A stretch of 64,000 nucleotides of DNA from Cacajao melanocephalus (Eukaryota; Chordata; Mammalia; Primates; Pitheciidae): assembly GCA_963573385.1 (NCBI GenBank), contig CAUYLG010070404.1, positions 1 through 64,000 on the forward strand. The letters are read 5' to 3'. Of the stretch, positions 1-12,404 are shown one piece after another. The position numbers were made by a program, and so were the translations under genes. Within the stretch, counting starts at the first letter, position 1; each line of letters opens with the position of its first letter. The notes under the pieces are model-generated. The model ran no database searches, was not told the origin of the DNA, and was given only the letters and a program-made list of their open reading frames with translations.

Positions 1-180
1 GAAGGGAAGGAGGGAGCAAGGGAAGGAAGAAGGAAGGAAGGAAGGAAAGAAGGAAGGGAGGGAGGGAGGGAAAGAAGGAAGGGAGGGAAGGGAAGGAGGG
101 AGCAAGGGAAGGAAGAAGGAAGGAAGGAAGGAAAGAAGGAAGGGAGGGAGGGAGGGAAAGAAGGAAGGAAGGGAAGGAAG
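1..180. repeat. Purine-only GGAA/GGGA simple repeat with 86-bp higher-order unit
   Basis: The plus strand is almost entirely A and G. Besides the tetramer pattern, the marker agggagcaag occurs at 11-20 and again at 97-106, and the flanking order of GGAA and GGGA blocks repeats with it, so two copies of a roughly 86-bp unit can be seen. The second copy has one GGAA fewer. The array may continue beyond the left edge of the window. Confidence 0.95.
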
Positions 181-379
181 TGTTTTTCTTTTGTGATTCA
201 AACCAGTTCTGAAGCTGAGATTTAAAAATAGAGAATTCACAAAACGTTCACAAGTGAAGACAGGGTTATGGAGTGAGTACACAGACTGTCTTGCTCAACA
301 GTCTCATAAATATATAGGTCTAAGAAATCAGAAATTTGGAACTGTAAACAACCTTAAAGACTATATAACCTAGCTATAG

Positions 380-522
380 CTTCCTATTAGGTGGATGAGG
401 AAACTGAGGGCCCCCGTAGGTGGAGATTTGCCTGAGGCCATACACCTGGTTCAAGGAGAGACAGGACTGGAAAATAGTTCACACTCTCTCCCATCCAGGA
501 GTCCTTCCACACCACTGGGAAC
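380..522 (-). repeat. MIR SINE fragment
   Basis: The stretch gatgaggaaactgaggg, followed by a gcctgaggccataca-like segment, is the reverse complement of the MIR core (cctcagtttcctcatctg in the sense strand). The copy is diverged and its ends are uncertain. Confidence 0.6.
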
Positions 523-1690
523 ATCTGCCAAAACCATATGACCTTCCAGAAAGTCACTGAGAACCACATCCTCAAACGTGCCGAATCGTTGCCATTTCTG
601 TCAGTCCTGGTTGTCATGGCAATAACTCTTCACACTCACAGCCTGGTGATTACAAATGTAAAATGCAGCCACCCAGACAGGAATAAACCTTATTAAAACA
701 ACGTTCTAAAAATGGCATCGCTTACCTGCTCTGCCCATTCTGAGTTGCAGAATCTTGACTGCAATTGTCACGCAAGCTCAATTCAGTCCATACATCTATA
801 TTTAATAGCATCGAGAGACATTCTTTGTCTTGGGACTTTAGGAGGGAAAGAAAACAAAGGTTGTTGAGCATAACAACCAACATTAGGAAACTGAAATTTA
901 AAAGGTTACTGTACATGCATTTGCATAATTACACACACAAAAACTATAAATAAACAGTGATGTTCTAATCTGCTTTCTTCTTTCTTAGTGCCCATTTTTT
1001 CCTGATGATGCTGTTCTTTTCCCAGATGTGTGTTGTTGTGGCTGATTTTTGTATGGCAGCACTAATCCACGATCTGTGTCTACAAACAATCAGAATTCAA
1101 ATCCAAAATAACAGAGTCTGACTCCACCGTCTCCTAAGTAGATGCTTTGCCCTCTACACTGCACTGTGAGAAAAGCAATGCCTACCACCAGCCACTAAAA
1201 TGTGTTTTCTATTCTAATCGGAAAGTTTCATTCTCTAAGTTTCTACCGAGCTCCTCTCAGTGACAAGAGAAATTTCCAAGCCTAGTCCAACCTAAAAACG
1301 GATCCCCCACAGAACAGAAGCAGGAATCTAACGACTCCTTAAGTCAATGCTGCAACCTAAGATTTAATCATGCAAACATTCCACAATACACATGAGTGAT
1401 AGTTCAAAGATTTCAAACATTCATGCAGCACTGTCGCAGAGTGGTTTTACATACATTTTCTCGGGGCACGTCAGTGTCTGATAGCTGGGCGTGCCTCCTG
1501 TGTCTGCATCACCACACCAGCACTCAGAAGAGAACACTCGACTACTCTCTGAAATCCAAGTTTTTCAAAACATTCAGCAGCAACAGGAGTGACATATTGT
1601 TACCTTTCCCAAGTAACCCTTTCCTAGCCCTCCTTCACCTATTCACCGTGCCTTCTGAAACTTCAGATCTGTGACCAACAAGCCTATTCA
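523..1690. other. No recognised feature
   Basis: AT-rich single-copy-looking DNA. Only very short open frames occur, without codon bias or splice context that would support a gene. I recognise no interspersed repeat here. Confidence 0.5.
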
Positions 1691-2569
1691 TATTTTCACC
1701 CTTTTTTAAATGACCCTTTGCACTGTGCTTATCCGCAATTGTTCTCTGCAGTTGTCTCGGGGACGGAAAAGGAGGCGGTGTTCTTTTTGACCCACACAGC
1801 TGCTTCTAAACAGTTGATTTCTCCAAAGCTTTCAAAACCCACAGCTCCTCTGAAGCTCTGCCGTCCTGCTATGCCACCCACCTTCTTGTGCTCTCCTCTG
1901 TGGACTTCATTCGTATGGCCCTCCTGTTTATTGAAGACATCGCTGACTCCCTACATTTCTTCTACTCCTACACCATTTATCATTCCTTCAGACTTGATTC
2001 AGCAACCGCGTGATGACTCATCAGATGCCTTGGTTCAGCAGTTCTTCTATTTCACCCCCATACAGTTGTCTTCCACTTTAGTCAATCATTCCTGTTGTTG
2101 CAGCTGACACCTTGTAAATGTCAGCAAATGCATCACCACCAAAATTTCCATTTGAAATCTACCACTTTGATCCTTCTCTTGCTCTAGCTCACTCTAGAAC
2201 ATCTAGAACATTCACTTCATTAATTCTCCTTCACTCTAACCTTCGCCATGCCTCACTACTTTTTCATTCCCAGCCGGTTCATTTTCGTTATTCAAGCTTT
2301 ACGCCACGATCCATGACCATCATCATTCTCTCGGAAGTACCCTCAACTTCCTTGTCACATTTCATTCCATTGTACTTAACTGGGAACCTTTTTCTGTTCT
2401 CTTCCTCTTCTCCGCCTGCCACTCAGCAGCTAAATCTAAAAAATATCACACATTGGCTTCCTGGTTTCACCATAACTTCATGCTAACAGACCTAAAATGA
2501 TCAATCACCAATCACCAGCAATGTTAAAATTTTTCCCAAGTAAGTTCATTTTTACCCTTCCATGATCAT
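1691..2569. other. Pyrimidine-rich stretch, possibly 5' extension of the adjoining L2
   Basis: The plus strand is rich in C and T and therefore has few stop codons, which explains the 122-129 codon open frames at 1718-2107 and 2118-2486. Neither reads like a known protein. The composition resembles L2 body sequence that becomes recognisable just downstream, but I could not align this part with confidence. Confidence 0.35.
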
Positions 2570-4165
2570 CTTCCTTACTCCTTAGACCTCCTCTGTCTCC
2601 TCTTAGATGAGGATGTTGCCTCAGAGTCATTGAAAAAATAGGAACTACTAGATCCCTTGGTAGTGCAAATCAACTCTGCAAATGTTTCCGGTTTGCAATT
2701 TTAAGTGTCTTTACACCGATCAAAAGCAATTGTTTCCACAGGTGCTTTTGCGCCAACCCTCTCACCTCACTTTCTCAAGAATTTCACAGCTTCAGTCATC
2801 TCCCTATGCCCTACCATCCACCCATTCTCTCTGTTACATCATGTCTGCACATATTTTCACTATCTCGCATATATTTTTACATTTATTTTCACTGTCTCCC
2901 GTATATTTTCACCATCTCTCATCTTTAAAAAAAAAAAGCGAAAACTCTCTTAACCTCATAGTCCCCAATCCAGCAAACACTTTTTCTCCTTGTTTCCTCA
3001 ACGAAACTTCCTGAATGAATCGTCCTCATCTGCTAGCTCTACTTTCTTATTTTCAAGTCACTTTTCAAACTTTTCAATCTATTAAGGTTTCAACAACCTT
3101 TTGTTGCCAAATCTATGATCACTTTTTTGTTATTACACGTATTTCTTCAGCAGCATCCTTGGGTGGTCACATTTATTCCTGCACTTTTAAATAACATCTA
3201 TGATAACGACTTTCAAATTTATACCTAGATCAAAGTCCAAACTTCAGCACCACCTGCTTGCAAACTCCCCTTGAATGTGTAATAGGCATCTCACAAGACA
3301 AAAAAACGTAGCTCTTCCCCCAAGACTTTCCCAACTCAGGAAACAGAACCACAGTCCACTGAATTTTTCCAGCCAAAATCAATGACTCTTTTTCCCCATT
3401 CTTTCTAAGGCATCAACAAGTCCTGCAGATCCGAAATGCATCTCGAGTCCCTTCACTGCCCTCCATCTGTATAGCCAGCATGTCCCAGGCACAGTCTCTG
3501 AACTGGTTTTCTGTTTCATGGCACTCCCGCAATGCCAGTTACTCATTCTCCATGAAATAGCCAGATACTTAAAAAGATAAGTTAGATTATACTATCCTGT
3601 GCTTAAAATCCTCCAGTGTTATCCTGTGTCTCTCAGAATAAAACCAAGTTGCTAACCATAGGTTTGTGGCCTGTTCAGCCTCACTCTGCACAGCACTCCC
3701 CTCATTCACAATAGCGCAAGAACATGGTCTTCCTTCCCGTTTATCGTTTGAACACACCAAATCTTTTTCATCCTCTAGGCCCTTGCACGTGCTGATCTTT
3801 CTATTCGAAATGCTTCCACTCCCTCCTCTGCTCTTACCCCCATTTGACTTGACTGACATTCTCATTCTCAACGTTTGGCAAAGATGTCACCTCCTCAGAG
3901 AAGTCTTCACTCACCTCCCTGCAGAGTAGCCTCCCACAGATATTGACCATCTCATTATGTTTATTTTTCCTAAACCCTAATTACAGTCCATAGTTACCTT
4001 GTTTATATATTTGCTTACTTTTTCATTGTCTTGTCTTTCTTATTCTAGTTTAAGCTCACTGATACAGGGACTCTGACCGTCTTGATCACTGCTGAATCTT
4101 CCGCACCTAATGCATTAGCACATTGTAGAAATTCACTAAAGATCTGCTGAGTAAATGAAGAAATT
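2570..4165 (+). mobile_element. Ancient L2 LINE, reverse-transcriptase region through 3' end
   Basis: The 3' part is clear: a segment equivalent to cccttgcttaaaatcctcc near 3595, a cacctcctcagagaagtctt segment near 3890, and a tail of agggactctgaccgtcttg followed by aaattcactaaagatctgctgagtaaatgaa, ending near 4162. Upstream pieces such as ttgttgccaaatct (3109) and aaatttatacctaga (3217) fit the L2 open reading frame in the same order. The copy is heavily mutated, with stops and indels throughout, so no protein is encoded. The 5' boundary is a guess. Confidence 0.72.
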
Positions 4166-4337
4166 TGTTTCTGGTAGGTTTTTCTTATACACATTGAGAA
4201 TATTTGAGAAATAATTGAGGATATGGCTCAAATGTTTTATATACTTCATTTTCAAAAGTATGCATTACCTCTGGTGTTAAAGTTATAGGTTTAAAAATCA
4301 TTGTAGTGCTGTTGTTTCTTATTGGTTTGGTTTTTAA

Positions 4338-4548
4338 AATTTATTTTTAATAGACAAAAATTGTATACATTTATGGTGTACAGCATGTTTTGAAATATGA
4401 ATACATTGTGGAATGGCTAAATCTACCTAATTAACATATGCATTAGCTCGTATACTTATCATTTTTTGTGGTGAAAACACTTCAATCCTACTCTCTTAGT
4501 GATTTTCAAGCACGCAGTATGTTAATAACTGTAGTTGTAGTATGGTTA
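4338..4548 (+). mobile_element. L1 3'UTR fragment (L1M-type)
   Basis: The run attgtatacatttatggtgt, then gttttgaaatatgaatacattg, then acttatcattttttgtggtg and ctactctcttagtgattttc is the typical 3' untranslated region of older L1 elements in sense orientation. It is truncated on both sides. Confidence 0.7.
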
Positions 4549-4651
4549 ATAGCATCTTTATTTAGCCTGTTATTTGCTTGGGATGTTTGGATGTTTTTAC
4601 TGCCTAGATTTAGACAAGCATATAATAACCGAAGCAGGTTATAACATATAA

Positions 4652-4775
4652 ACACAATAATATTAATAACTAACATTTCTGAGGGATTACTACATGCCAA
4701 GCACTGTTCTAAATCTCATGTATACTAAACTAAAGCATGATTATAATGCCTGCTTAATAGGTGAGGAAATCCTAC
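4652..4775 (-). repeat. MIR SINE fragment
   Basis: Segments ctaacatttctgagggatta, ctacatgccaagcactgttc and gaggaaatcc follow the reverse-complement MIR order (3' end towards core). Diverged copy. Confidence 0.55.
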
Positions 4776-4850
4776 ATACCTTCTGATTTGAAGTGGTCAC
4801 AAGTAAGGGAACATTTTATAATCGTCTTTATTGGGACTCAATATTCACAT

Positions 4851-5055
4851 GTTTCAGCATGTGTGATTTCCAAAAAAAGATGCTTGTACTGTTTTTTTCA
4901 CGTTAGGAAAATACATACATGTTAGGAATATACATACATGTAATACACATGTTAGGAGTATACATTTACAATGTACAACATGTTTTGAAATATTAGTCCT
5001 AACATGACTAAAAAACAGTACAAGCATCCTTTGCTCAGAATCCCACATGCTGAAA
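4851..5055. repeat. Imperfect inverted repeat with 19-bp perfect arms and internal tandem repeats
   Basis: Arms 4879-4897 and 5010-5028 are exact reverse complements (gatgcttgtactgtttttt against aaaaaacagtacaagcatc). Similarity continues outward: tttcagcatgtg at 4852-4863 pairs with a cacatgctgaaa segment at 5044-5055. The loop contains gttaggaaaatacatacat (4902-4920) and gttaggaatatacatacat (4921-4939), a 19-bp tandem pair, plus a degenerate third copy from 4951. It could be a decayed palindromic DNA transposon or a local inverted duplication; I do not recognise a family. Confidence 0.8.
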
Positions 5056-6199
5056 AGGCTTTCCATAATCTTTCTTTGAAAAGACTTCTTCACTGATCTA
5101 ATGAAATACATAGTGTATTCAAACAAATAAAACCAAATGCTTAAATCAAATATTTAAATATTTATTTATATGCATTTTACATCTCTCTGTAGAGTAAAAG
5201 AAAGCATCCTTTGACCAGAGGCTTTCCTCCCATTTCCCCTGGATCCAATGTCATGCCAGCCCATTTCACAGACAATACAGCTGAGATGACCAGTAGCAGC
5301 TGATATAGTATTGATGACTTTATGACACTACACACTGAACACTTAGTCTAATAAATGATTCTCTTGACTCCCTCTGACTCTCTAGCTGGAGGGAGCTGTA
5401 GCTGCCAGCAGAGCTGGAATTAGACCAACCTCTTCATTGCTTCTCCTTTATGTGGATACTGGAAAAGCAGGGTTCTGCTTTTAAGAGTAACAATGGAGAA
5501 TGTAGGCTGTGATGAGAATAGAGTCAAACTGAAGATTATTCATAAGCAATGACATTTTCTGTTTTGTTTTATGAAACATATACTGTATGCTTTCATAATA
5601 TTAATGGGTTTTTACATTTTGAAAGAAAAATTATATGTATATGTTGAATCTTCTCAAATGATCTTAAAAGTTATAATTCTAATAAATAACTGTGAAGGGC
5701 TAATAAATTAACTCCATATCACAATATAAAATTAATAAATGATCATGAGGGGAAAGGAAGAATAAATTTTGAATTTATTTTAACAGGAAGAGACTGTCAA
5801 AATGCATCTGGATTCTGCAAATGAGTGCAGGATCTTGGCAAAGAAGTAGCGTGTCGATAACCACACACCTCACCTTAGAGCATGCCTCTTACCATCCTCA
5901 ACCCTTATTCACATGTTCCTGAAGCATCACTGTATTGGCACTTCACATGCACCATTACAGGTCTTCTTAGCCCGCCTACCCTACACTTCAGCCTCTGCTA
6001 CAGCAACCAGTTCCACACAGACTCCTACCACCTACCCAAAATGTAATCTGACAACCCTGCACTGTGGCCCATGCTGCTCATCTCAGGATGTTTCTGAATC
6101 TGATCATCACTCAGGTGTGCACCACCGTGTAGGGAGCATAGTTAATGCCTATGGGGCTTCCACTGGCCATTGGGAAACAGAAGATAATGGATAAATGCT
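5056..6199. other. No recognised feature
   Basis: Mostly AT-rich DNA. The stretch from about 5830 to 6190 is less AT-rich and holds a 93-codon frame at 5913-6194 that does not resemble a known protein; it may belong to the LTR-like element just downstream. Confidence 0.4.
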
Positions 6200-6450
6200 T
6201 CTGCTCTTGGTCCCTAAACTGGACAGTTCTGAAATGTATTTAATTTTGATATGTTCCTCAGACGGTCCCATAAAAATCAAGCACCAGTCAACCCACAGCA
6301 GTGGCCAACTTGATAGCTCGTCCTTATTTTGGCTTCCCTTCCTTTGCTATGCCCCTAGTCCTTCACCCCTGACCCCTGCAATTAGTTCCCAAATAAACTT
6401 GCATGCAAGACTTGTCTTAAGCTCTGCTTTCAAAAGAAATCAGGCTAAGA
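6200..6450 (+). mobile_element. Probable 3' part of an old LTR
   Basis: A polyadenylation-type AATAAA at 6392-6397 is followed by a gcaagacttgtcttaagctc segment and a gctctgctttc motif, ending near caggctaagatg. This arrangement is common at the 3' end of mammalian ERVL-class LTRs. The 5' boundary and subfamily are unknown. Confidence 0.35.
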
Positions 6451-6901
6451 TGTTTTCTTTCATGTAAAAAAATTTTAGGTTTGGAGCAAAACATTATGTA
6501 ATTCTACTGATAAGTTATTTTAAACATTTCATATTTATAATTAATTATAAATATATTATGAAGCAAAATGCACATTTTACAATTATTGGCCTCTTAAAAC
6601 ACAAAACTTTAAAGACATTTTGTACTTCCAGTGGTCAACACAGAAATGCCCTCTCAGAAACAAATGGTCACACAATAGATGCAGAGCAGGCCCCTCAGAC
6701 ACACCAACGTATGCTGGTGCCCCAGTGTCTAGGGGCCAATTTGTACATACCTGTCAGAATCTTGTTGCCTGAGGGCTTTGCTCTGAAGCTTCTGAAAGCC
6801 TGAACTGCCTGAGCAAATAGTAGACTGGAAGTTTCTGGAATTAACCCCTCTGGAGTGGCCTTCAACCAGTAACTGATAGGAGTGAGGAATTTATACTCAG
6901 C

Positions 6902-7303
6902 TCAATAGATAGATGATAAGATAGATAGACAAATAGGCAGACAGATAGATAGGTAGATAGATAGACAGTCAATAGGTAGACAATAGATAATAAATAGATA
7001 ACAGATTGAAAGATAGATGATAGATAATATAGATTGATAGATAACAGATAATAGACAATAGATTGATAGATAATACATAATAGATTAAAAGATAAATGAT
7101 AAATTGATAATAGATTAAATATATAGATGATAGATGATAGATTTAAAGATATGTGGTAGATGGATAGATAGGTAGGTAGGTAGATTAGATAGACAGATAG
7201 ATACACAGATAATAGGTAATAGATTTAAAGATCAATGAGAGATAGATGATAGATAGATAGATAGATAGACAGATATCAATGATAGAGACATAGGTATATA
7301 GAT
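6902..7303. repeat. Interrupted GATA tetranucleotide microsatellite
   Basis: About 400 bp of GATA/GACA-type units with many variants (gata, gaca, ggta, gatt). The complementary strand reads as a long open frame (6862-7206) rich in Tyr, Leu and Ser, which is only the translated repeat. The longest uninterrupted run is near 7242-7270. Confidence 0.95.
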
Positions 7304-7429
7304 GTATATATTCCTCATTCCCCAGGAAGGATAGCTCTGAAGTGTGTATTCTACACCGTTTCCTGATTTCCCCCGGTACTAAGTGGCAATGACCATTAGT
7401 AGCAACTGGCTTGACGATGTACCTTCTGT

Positions 7430-7556
7430 TGGCTGCCTTCCCTTTCCCACGTCACTTCCTTCGTTCCCTCCTGGCGTTTCATACATTCTCAAATCAATTA
7501 TTTTGTACTAAGAGCCTGTCTGGATGTCAGTTTCTGTGGGCACCCAAATGGAACCC
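7430..7556 (+). mobile_element. Possible LTR 3' end
   Basis: The order cttccctttcccac, atcaattattttgtac, agagcctgtctggatgtcag and gtgggcacccaa resembles the 3' end of several ERVL-class LTRs. It lies on the far side of the GATA array from a similar segment at 6350-6450. Weak evidence. Confidence 0.3.
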
Positions 7557-10500
7557 ATGTTGTTGGTACCAAAATCTGTAAAGCATTGCCCCAGGTCATA
7601 CACAACGAGAATACTCTTCTCTATAAAACAGGCTCAGCACTTTTACCCACTGGTGTTAAACCAGTTTACATGAGATCCAAAAATGAGAAATCAGACCCTA
7701 ATTCACAAATGGATGTGTGAGAAGAAGTTCAAGTGTGTATATCTATTATTAAAATATATGTGCCTCAGTGCCTTTGAGGCTTAGGGTCAAGTTAGGGTGA
7801 GGTTTTTTTATTGGTTTGGGGTTTTTGGGATTTTTACAACTTGGTGATAAATTTCATTCACACACCTAACAAACTGCTTGTTTCAAAAATATTTTTACCC
7901 AAATAATGTGAACTCTATTTTCTTCTTTGTAGAACAAAGAACAGCTAAATTGATTTCAACCATTTTCTCAATCTTTTCATGCTAGTCTCTTCAAATGGCA
8001 AACTGCTGTGTGAGGCATTTATTTTTAACATTCCGATATCGTAGTGTGTTGCTTAAGATCTCAACCCTCACCCTCCTCCACAGACATACCATTTTCTAAA
8101 AGATAAAATTGAATCAAGAAATTTGCCTGAAGGAAGGAGATGGAAGAGATACCTGATCTAGGTTTGTGCCTACCCAAAGTGAAAAGAAATATGTAGTGTC
8201 CTCCTTGGATATCGTCCCATTAAATTTGCTTTTAATGAGTTCCTTCTCATTGCCAGTATATAAACAACATTATTCTATGAAAGTCTTTCCATCTTCATCT
8301 GATGTCCACAGACTTCCCCCAATTCTAAGAATAAAGAGCCCACAGGAGGCAGCAAGAACAGGAAGGGAGAGACGCCAACAGCGTAGGTCTTCCAAAAGAG
8401 CTTCTCCAAATCCAGTGATTTCAGATGAACTCAGACGTTGAGATGGGATGGAAAAATAAGAGAAAAAGTTACCACTACTCATTGGAAAGAAGGGACTATC
8501 GTACAGTGGCTCTGGGTCAATCTCTAAGAGAGATATTTACGAATATTTTCTGGCCCCTTTCTATATATTAAGTGTTGTGCTAGCTCCTGAGAAATCAATA
8601 TTAAACAATGTATATTTATTTAAGAGATTATTTAGTAATTTACAGAAAAGCAAATCCCAGATTTCACTGGAGTTTTATAAATGTGGCCACTGAGTGCTTC
8701 AGTTTGGTGCTGCGAGAGCTCAAAGAGGACTCTCAACGAGCTTGGGGATTCGAGTGTATCCCACCTTGCTTTTATGGAAAAATTCACTCTCCTGCTGCCA
8801 AGTCCTCAAAAATATAGCAACATAAGAGAGGTTTTTTCATTCTTTATCAACATCGTTGATAACTGAAATGTATATAACGTGCTTGCAATATGAATAGAAC
8901 ATTTAACAAGAGAAAGTGGTATCAGATAATATAACCCCATTGCCCTTACTGGGATATTCTTACCTTAAACTGTGAAATTTGATTCATCTACCCTAGCAAC
9001 AACTATTTTTTTTTACAGGCTTAGCTACACACGTATATCAGAAATATTAGTGAGAAAAGTGACCTTTCATGCTCTGCTACTCCTTTGACCCTATTTCAAC
9101 GAAATTCGGTTTAACTTCCTCCCTCAACCCCCACTCCCCACCGGCTCAAGTGCAGCCTCTCCCTTTAATTTGCAGAACTCTGAAGGCACAGAGGCCTCCA
9201 TGATGTTTCACAGACCGCCTGCCTGGTGCTGTGGGGCCGTTCTAGCACCATTAGATCACATCGTTGACTATACCGGACACAGTACCAGGCACCAGAGAGA
9301 AAGAAATGAGAGAATCTTCTATCTCACGATCTGGAGACAGAGAGACACCTAAGACATGCTTTTTTCCCGCAGTGTGGGGACCGTTTCCTAACGGAGGCCT
9401 GTGAAAGGTGTCATGAAAGGAATGTGGGCAAGGAGCAGAGGGCAGAGATGATGATGGACGTTTCCTGCTGGAGGTGAGACACAAGCTGTCTTTAAAAAGG
9501 AATCGAAGTCAGCTGTGCATAGAAGGGGTGAGGGGATCAGCGATGTGCTGTGTTCCTTTCTTTCTGTAAAGCCTCCCCAAGAACATTAGATGAAAGGTGA
9601 CCCAGAAATGGACACAACTCAAGCAATGAAGGTGAGGACTCTATGCAATCCCGTGAACAAAAGAGTTCGTGGGAACATTGTGAAGAGCCGCGTGAAAGTG
9701 AGCCCCAGACATGCTAGAACTGACAGTTCAAACAAACCTCTCTACTCAGCTCTACCTGGGTTTTTTTACCACTTGCAGAAAAAACGAAGGTCCTAAGAGG
9801 TTTATAAACCTCTTAAGAAATGAAGTTCCAGCTATCAACACAATTTACTAATTCCAGAAAAGTCAGCGAGAGACTTCATAAAAATACAGTATTCAGCATT
9901 TTACCTTATTAAAAACTGAAAAGTAGCCTGTTATGCATAAATATGTTTATTTTACCCACAATTAAGGGAGGAACTTGATCCACAGATATGTCCACATGTC
10001 AGAGAGGACACTGAAGTGCGTGGTAATTTTTAAAATGTAAATAACACTATACATCAGCGTCTTGTGTTTTACATACTCGTGCAAGTTAGCAACAAAATCA
10101 GCCTCCTTTTGTCATAGTCAAGCCAACAGAAAGGACAGGGGCCCTTGGAGCCTCTGATAATTTGACTTACTATTTTTTTACTTTACAATGGTGCAAAAGT
10201 GATTCACATTCAATAGAAACTGTACTTCTAATTTTGGATTTTGATCTTTTCCAGGGCTAGCAACATGTGGTACAATACTCTCTGGTAATGCTGGGCCAAA
10301 ACGTCTAACACAAAGCCTATTTTACAATAAAGTGTTAAATATCTCATATAATTTATTAAACACTGTACCACAAGGGTTCTGAGCATATTTACAGAATTCT
10401 AGGGTAAGCCATGAAGTTCAGCAGATTCCGTGCCTTAAATACATTTGCAGCTTATGATATTTTCAACATGTGATAGGCTTACTGGGACTTAAACCCATAA

Positions 10501-10653
10501 TAAGTCAAGGAGCTTCTGTATAAAGACAGACAGCCTTGTCTTCTGAGTAAAAACAAGATATGCAAGAACCAAATCATAGAAATTGTAATATGCTTCCCCT
10601 GCTTCATGGAAAATAATTTCACTTTAATCAACTTTCTTACTGTAAACAATTGG
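7557..10653. other. No recognised feature except a possible L2 scrap
   Basis: Long stretch without a recognisable gene. A segment near 8570-8600 (aagtgttgtgctagctcctg) looks like the 3' end of a minus-strand L2. Open frames at 8166-8441, 9170-9352, 9251-9484 and 9590-9796 are short and have no family resemblance. Confidence 0.4.
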
Positions 10654-11024
10654 CAGTAACAAGCTGCAGAGCGGTATTTTAGCCATCAATAGATCACGTA
10701 TATGACAGTGGTTCCAAAAGACTGTAATAAGACTGAAAAAGTCCTATCACCTAGTGACATAGCCAACATAATGTCATAGCCACAATGCACTGCCTTTTCT
10801 ATGTAAACTGCTAAAGCTATGTTGAGATATACAAATACTTACTATTGTGTTACAATTGTCTACAGTATTCAGTGCAATAATGTGCTGTGTAGTTTTTTAG
10901 CCTAAGAGAAATAGGCCATACCATCTGAGTTCATGGAGGTACACTACGATGTTTGCACAACGACAAAATTGCCTAAGGATGTGTTTCTCAGAATGCATTC
11001 CCTTCATGAAGAGACATGTAACTG
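10654..11024. mobile_element. Internally deleted Tigger/pogo-type DNA transposon
   Basis: The segment begins CAG and ends CTG. It carries atatgacagtggttcc, cctatcacctagtgacatag, acaaatacttactattgtgt, tctacagtattcagtgcaat, tttgcacaacgacaaaattg and gtttctcagaatgcattccc in the order of a Tigger4/MER8-like consensus, with the central transposase region missing. TA follows the right end but the left TA is not preserved. The family name is from memory; the DNA-transposon assignment is firmer than the exact subfamily. Confidence 0.65.
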
Positions 11025-12404
11025 TATACTTACAACTCTTGTCCACTGGAGACTGAGAAGGACCCTAGAATGAAAACTTGTCAAATGCTTCTCCCCGCAG
11101 TGTGAATCAACTCCTGTGTGGTGTCTTCAGCCCGGATCCACTTTACACATGGTCGTGGCATACATATCATTTAAATAAAAAACAACAAAATCAAAATGAT
11201 CTGGCACTTTGACGAGAATATTCATCCTCAGTAGCTTTTAGAAATGTTAATGAGTATAGGCGAGTCTCCATTCTGTAAAAGGGAGAGAAAATCTATAGCA
11301 GGGAAATGTCACCTATGCTGAATGGGCTGGTGGAACGCAGCCATAGATGGGCAAAGTAACATTTTTAAGATGCTGCCAAAACAAAATTAGAACGCAATAG
11401 CCTTGACCTGAAGAATTTAAAAACTATCAATGGTAATAAAGTTAATTAGGTGGTTAATGGCAAAAGATGAACAGCTATTTATATTTAATGCCAAATAAAG
11501 GAAGTGCCTTGGCATCTAGGAAGTAGTATATATCAGCCTCCTAGAACCATGGAGACAGTTCCAAGTCCACAGTCTGATTCAATAGGCATGAAAATCAGAA
11601 ATTTCCCTAACGTGTCTGTAGTTTTATTACCAGCTCTCATCAACTTGGTTTAGAAACCTCTAGCTCTTTTCAAGTAAATTCCCATTTTCTTTCATGTACT
11701 ATAATTCATGCTGAGTTTCATGTTTTATAATTCATGTTTAGTCTCATCAGAATGTTATAAAAGGCAGTGTTGTAAACGGAGTTCTGGATTGGCTTCATGC
11801 TCAGGTAAAATATCCATTCAATGCATTATACAAAATAGGCCAGTGAATTCTGATATAAGAGAACACAAGAAGTTCACTAATGTGGTTTCAGATCCACATT
11901 ATCACTGGCCCTTAGGAAACCTCCACTTGTTGAATGTTGATGTGCTATCAAAGAAAGAAATACACAATTACCTGAAATGCTATTACAATATTCTTCCTTT
12001 GTCCAATCACATATGTATGTGAGGCTGGATTTTCTTCAACCTCATATCATACAGCACCAGATCGAATACAGAAGTGGGTATGAGAATTCAGCTGTCTTCA
12101 AGACAGACACTAACAAGACTTATACAAAATAAAGTAGTGTCACTTTTAACACTGTAATTTTTACTTAGAAATAGTTATTTCTATGACATATTTATATTAA
12201 GTATAATCCTTTTATTGTGATGCTTTTATTATTTTTAAAATAAATTAATAGATTTTCTTAACTTTCCTGTTTAAATTTCTGTTGTGATAAATATGAATAT
12301 AACTCACACACAACGCCTTGGGCTTGTTCATAATTGTTAAGTGTGAAATGGTTTGGCGATTCTTTCAGCTGTTCAGCATGTCTATTCCAATTATGCATTT
12401 TGGA
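11025..12404. other. No recognised feature
   Basis: AT-rich sequence. The 104-codon frame at 11708-12022 has no recognisable motif. I see no clear interspersed repeat. Confidence 0.45.

Noticed and set aside
1718..3014. Series of 82-129-codon plus-strand frames as candidate genes
   Set aside because: They lie in C/T-rich sequence with few stop codons and overlap or adjoin an L2. No recognised domain, no shared frame, no splice logic.
6862..7206. 114-codon minus-strand frame
   Set aside because: It is the translation of the GATA repeat (Tyr, Leu, Ser periodic), not a protein gene.
6902..7303. Possible CRISPR-like array
   Set aside because: Units are 4-bp microsatellite repeats without spacers; the genome context is mammalian.
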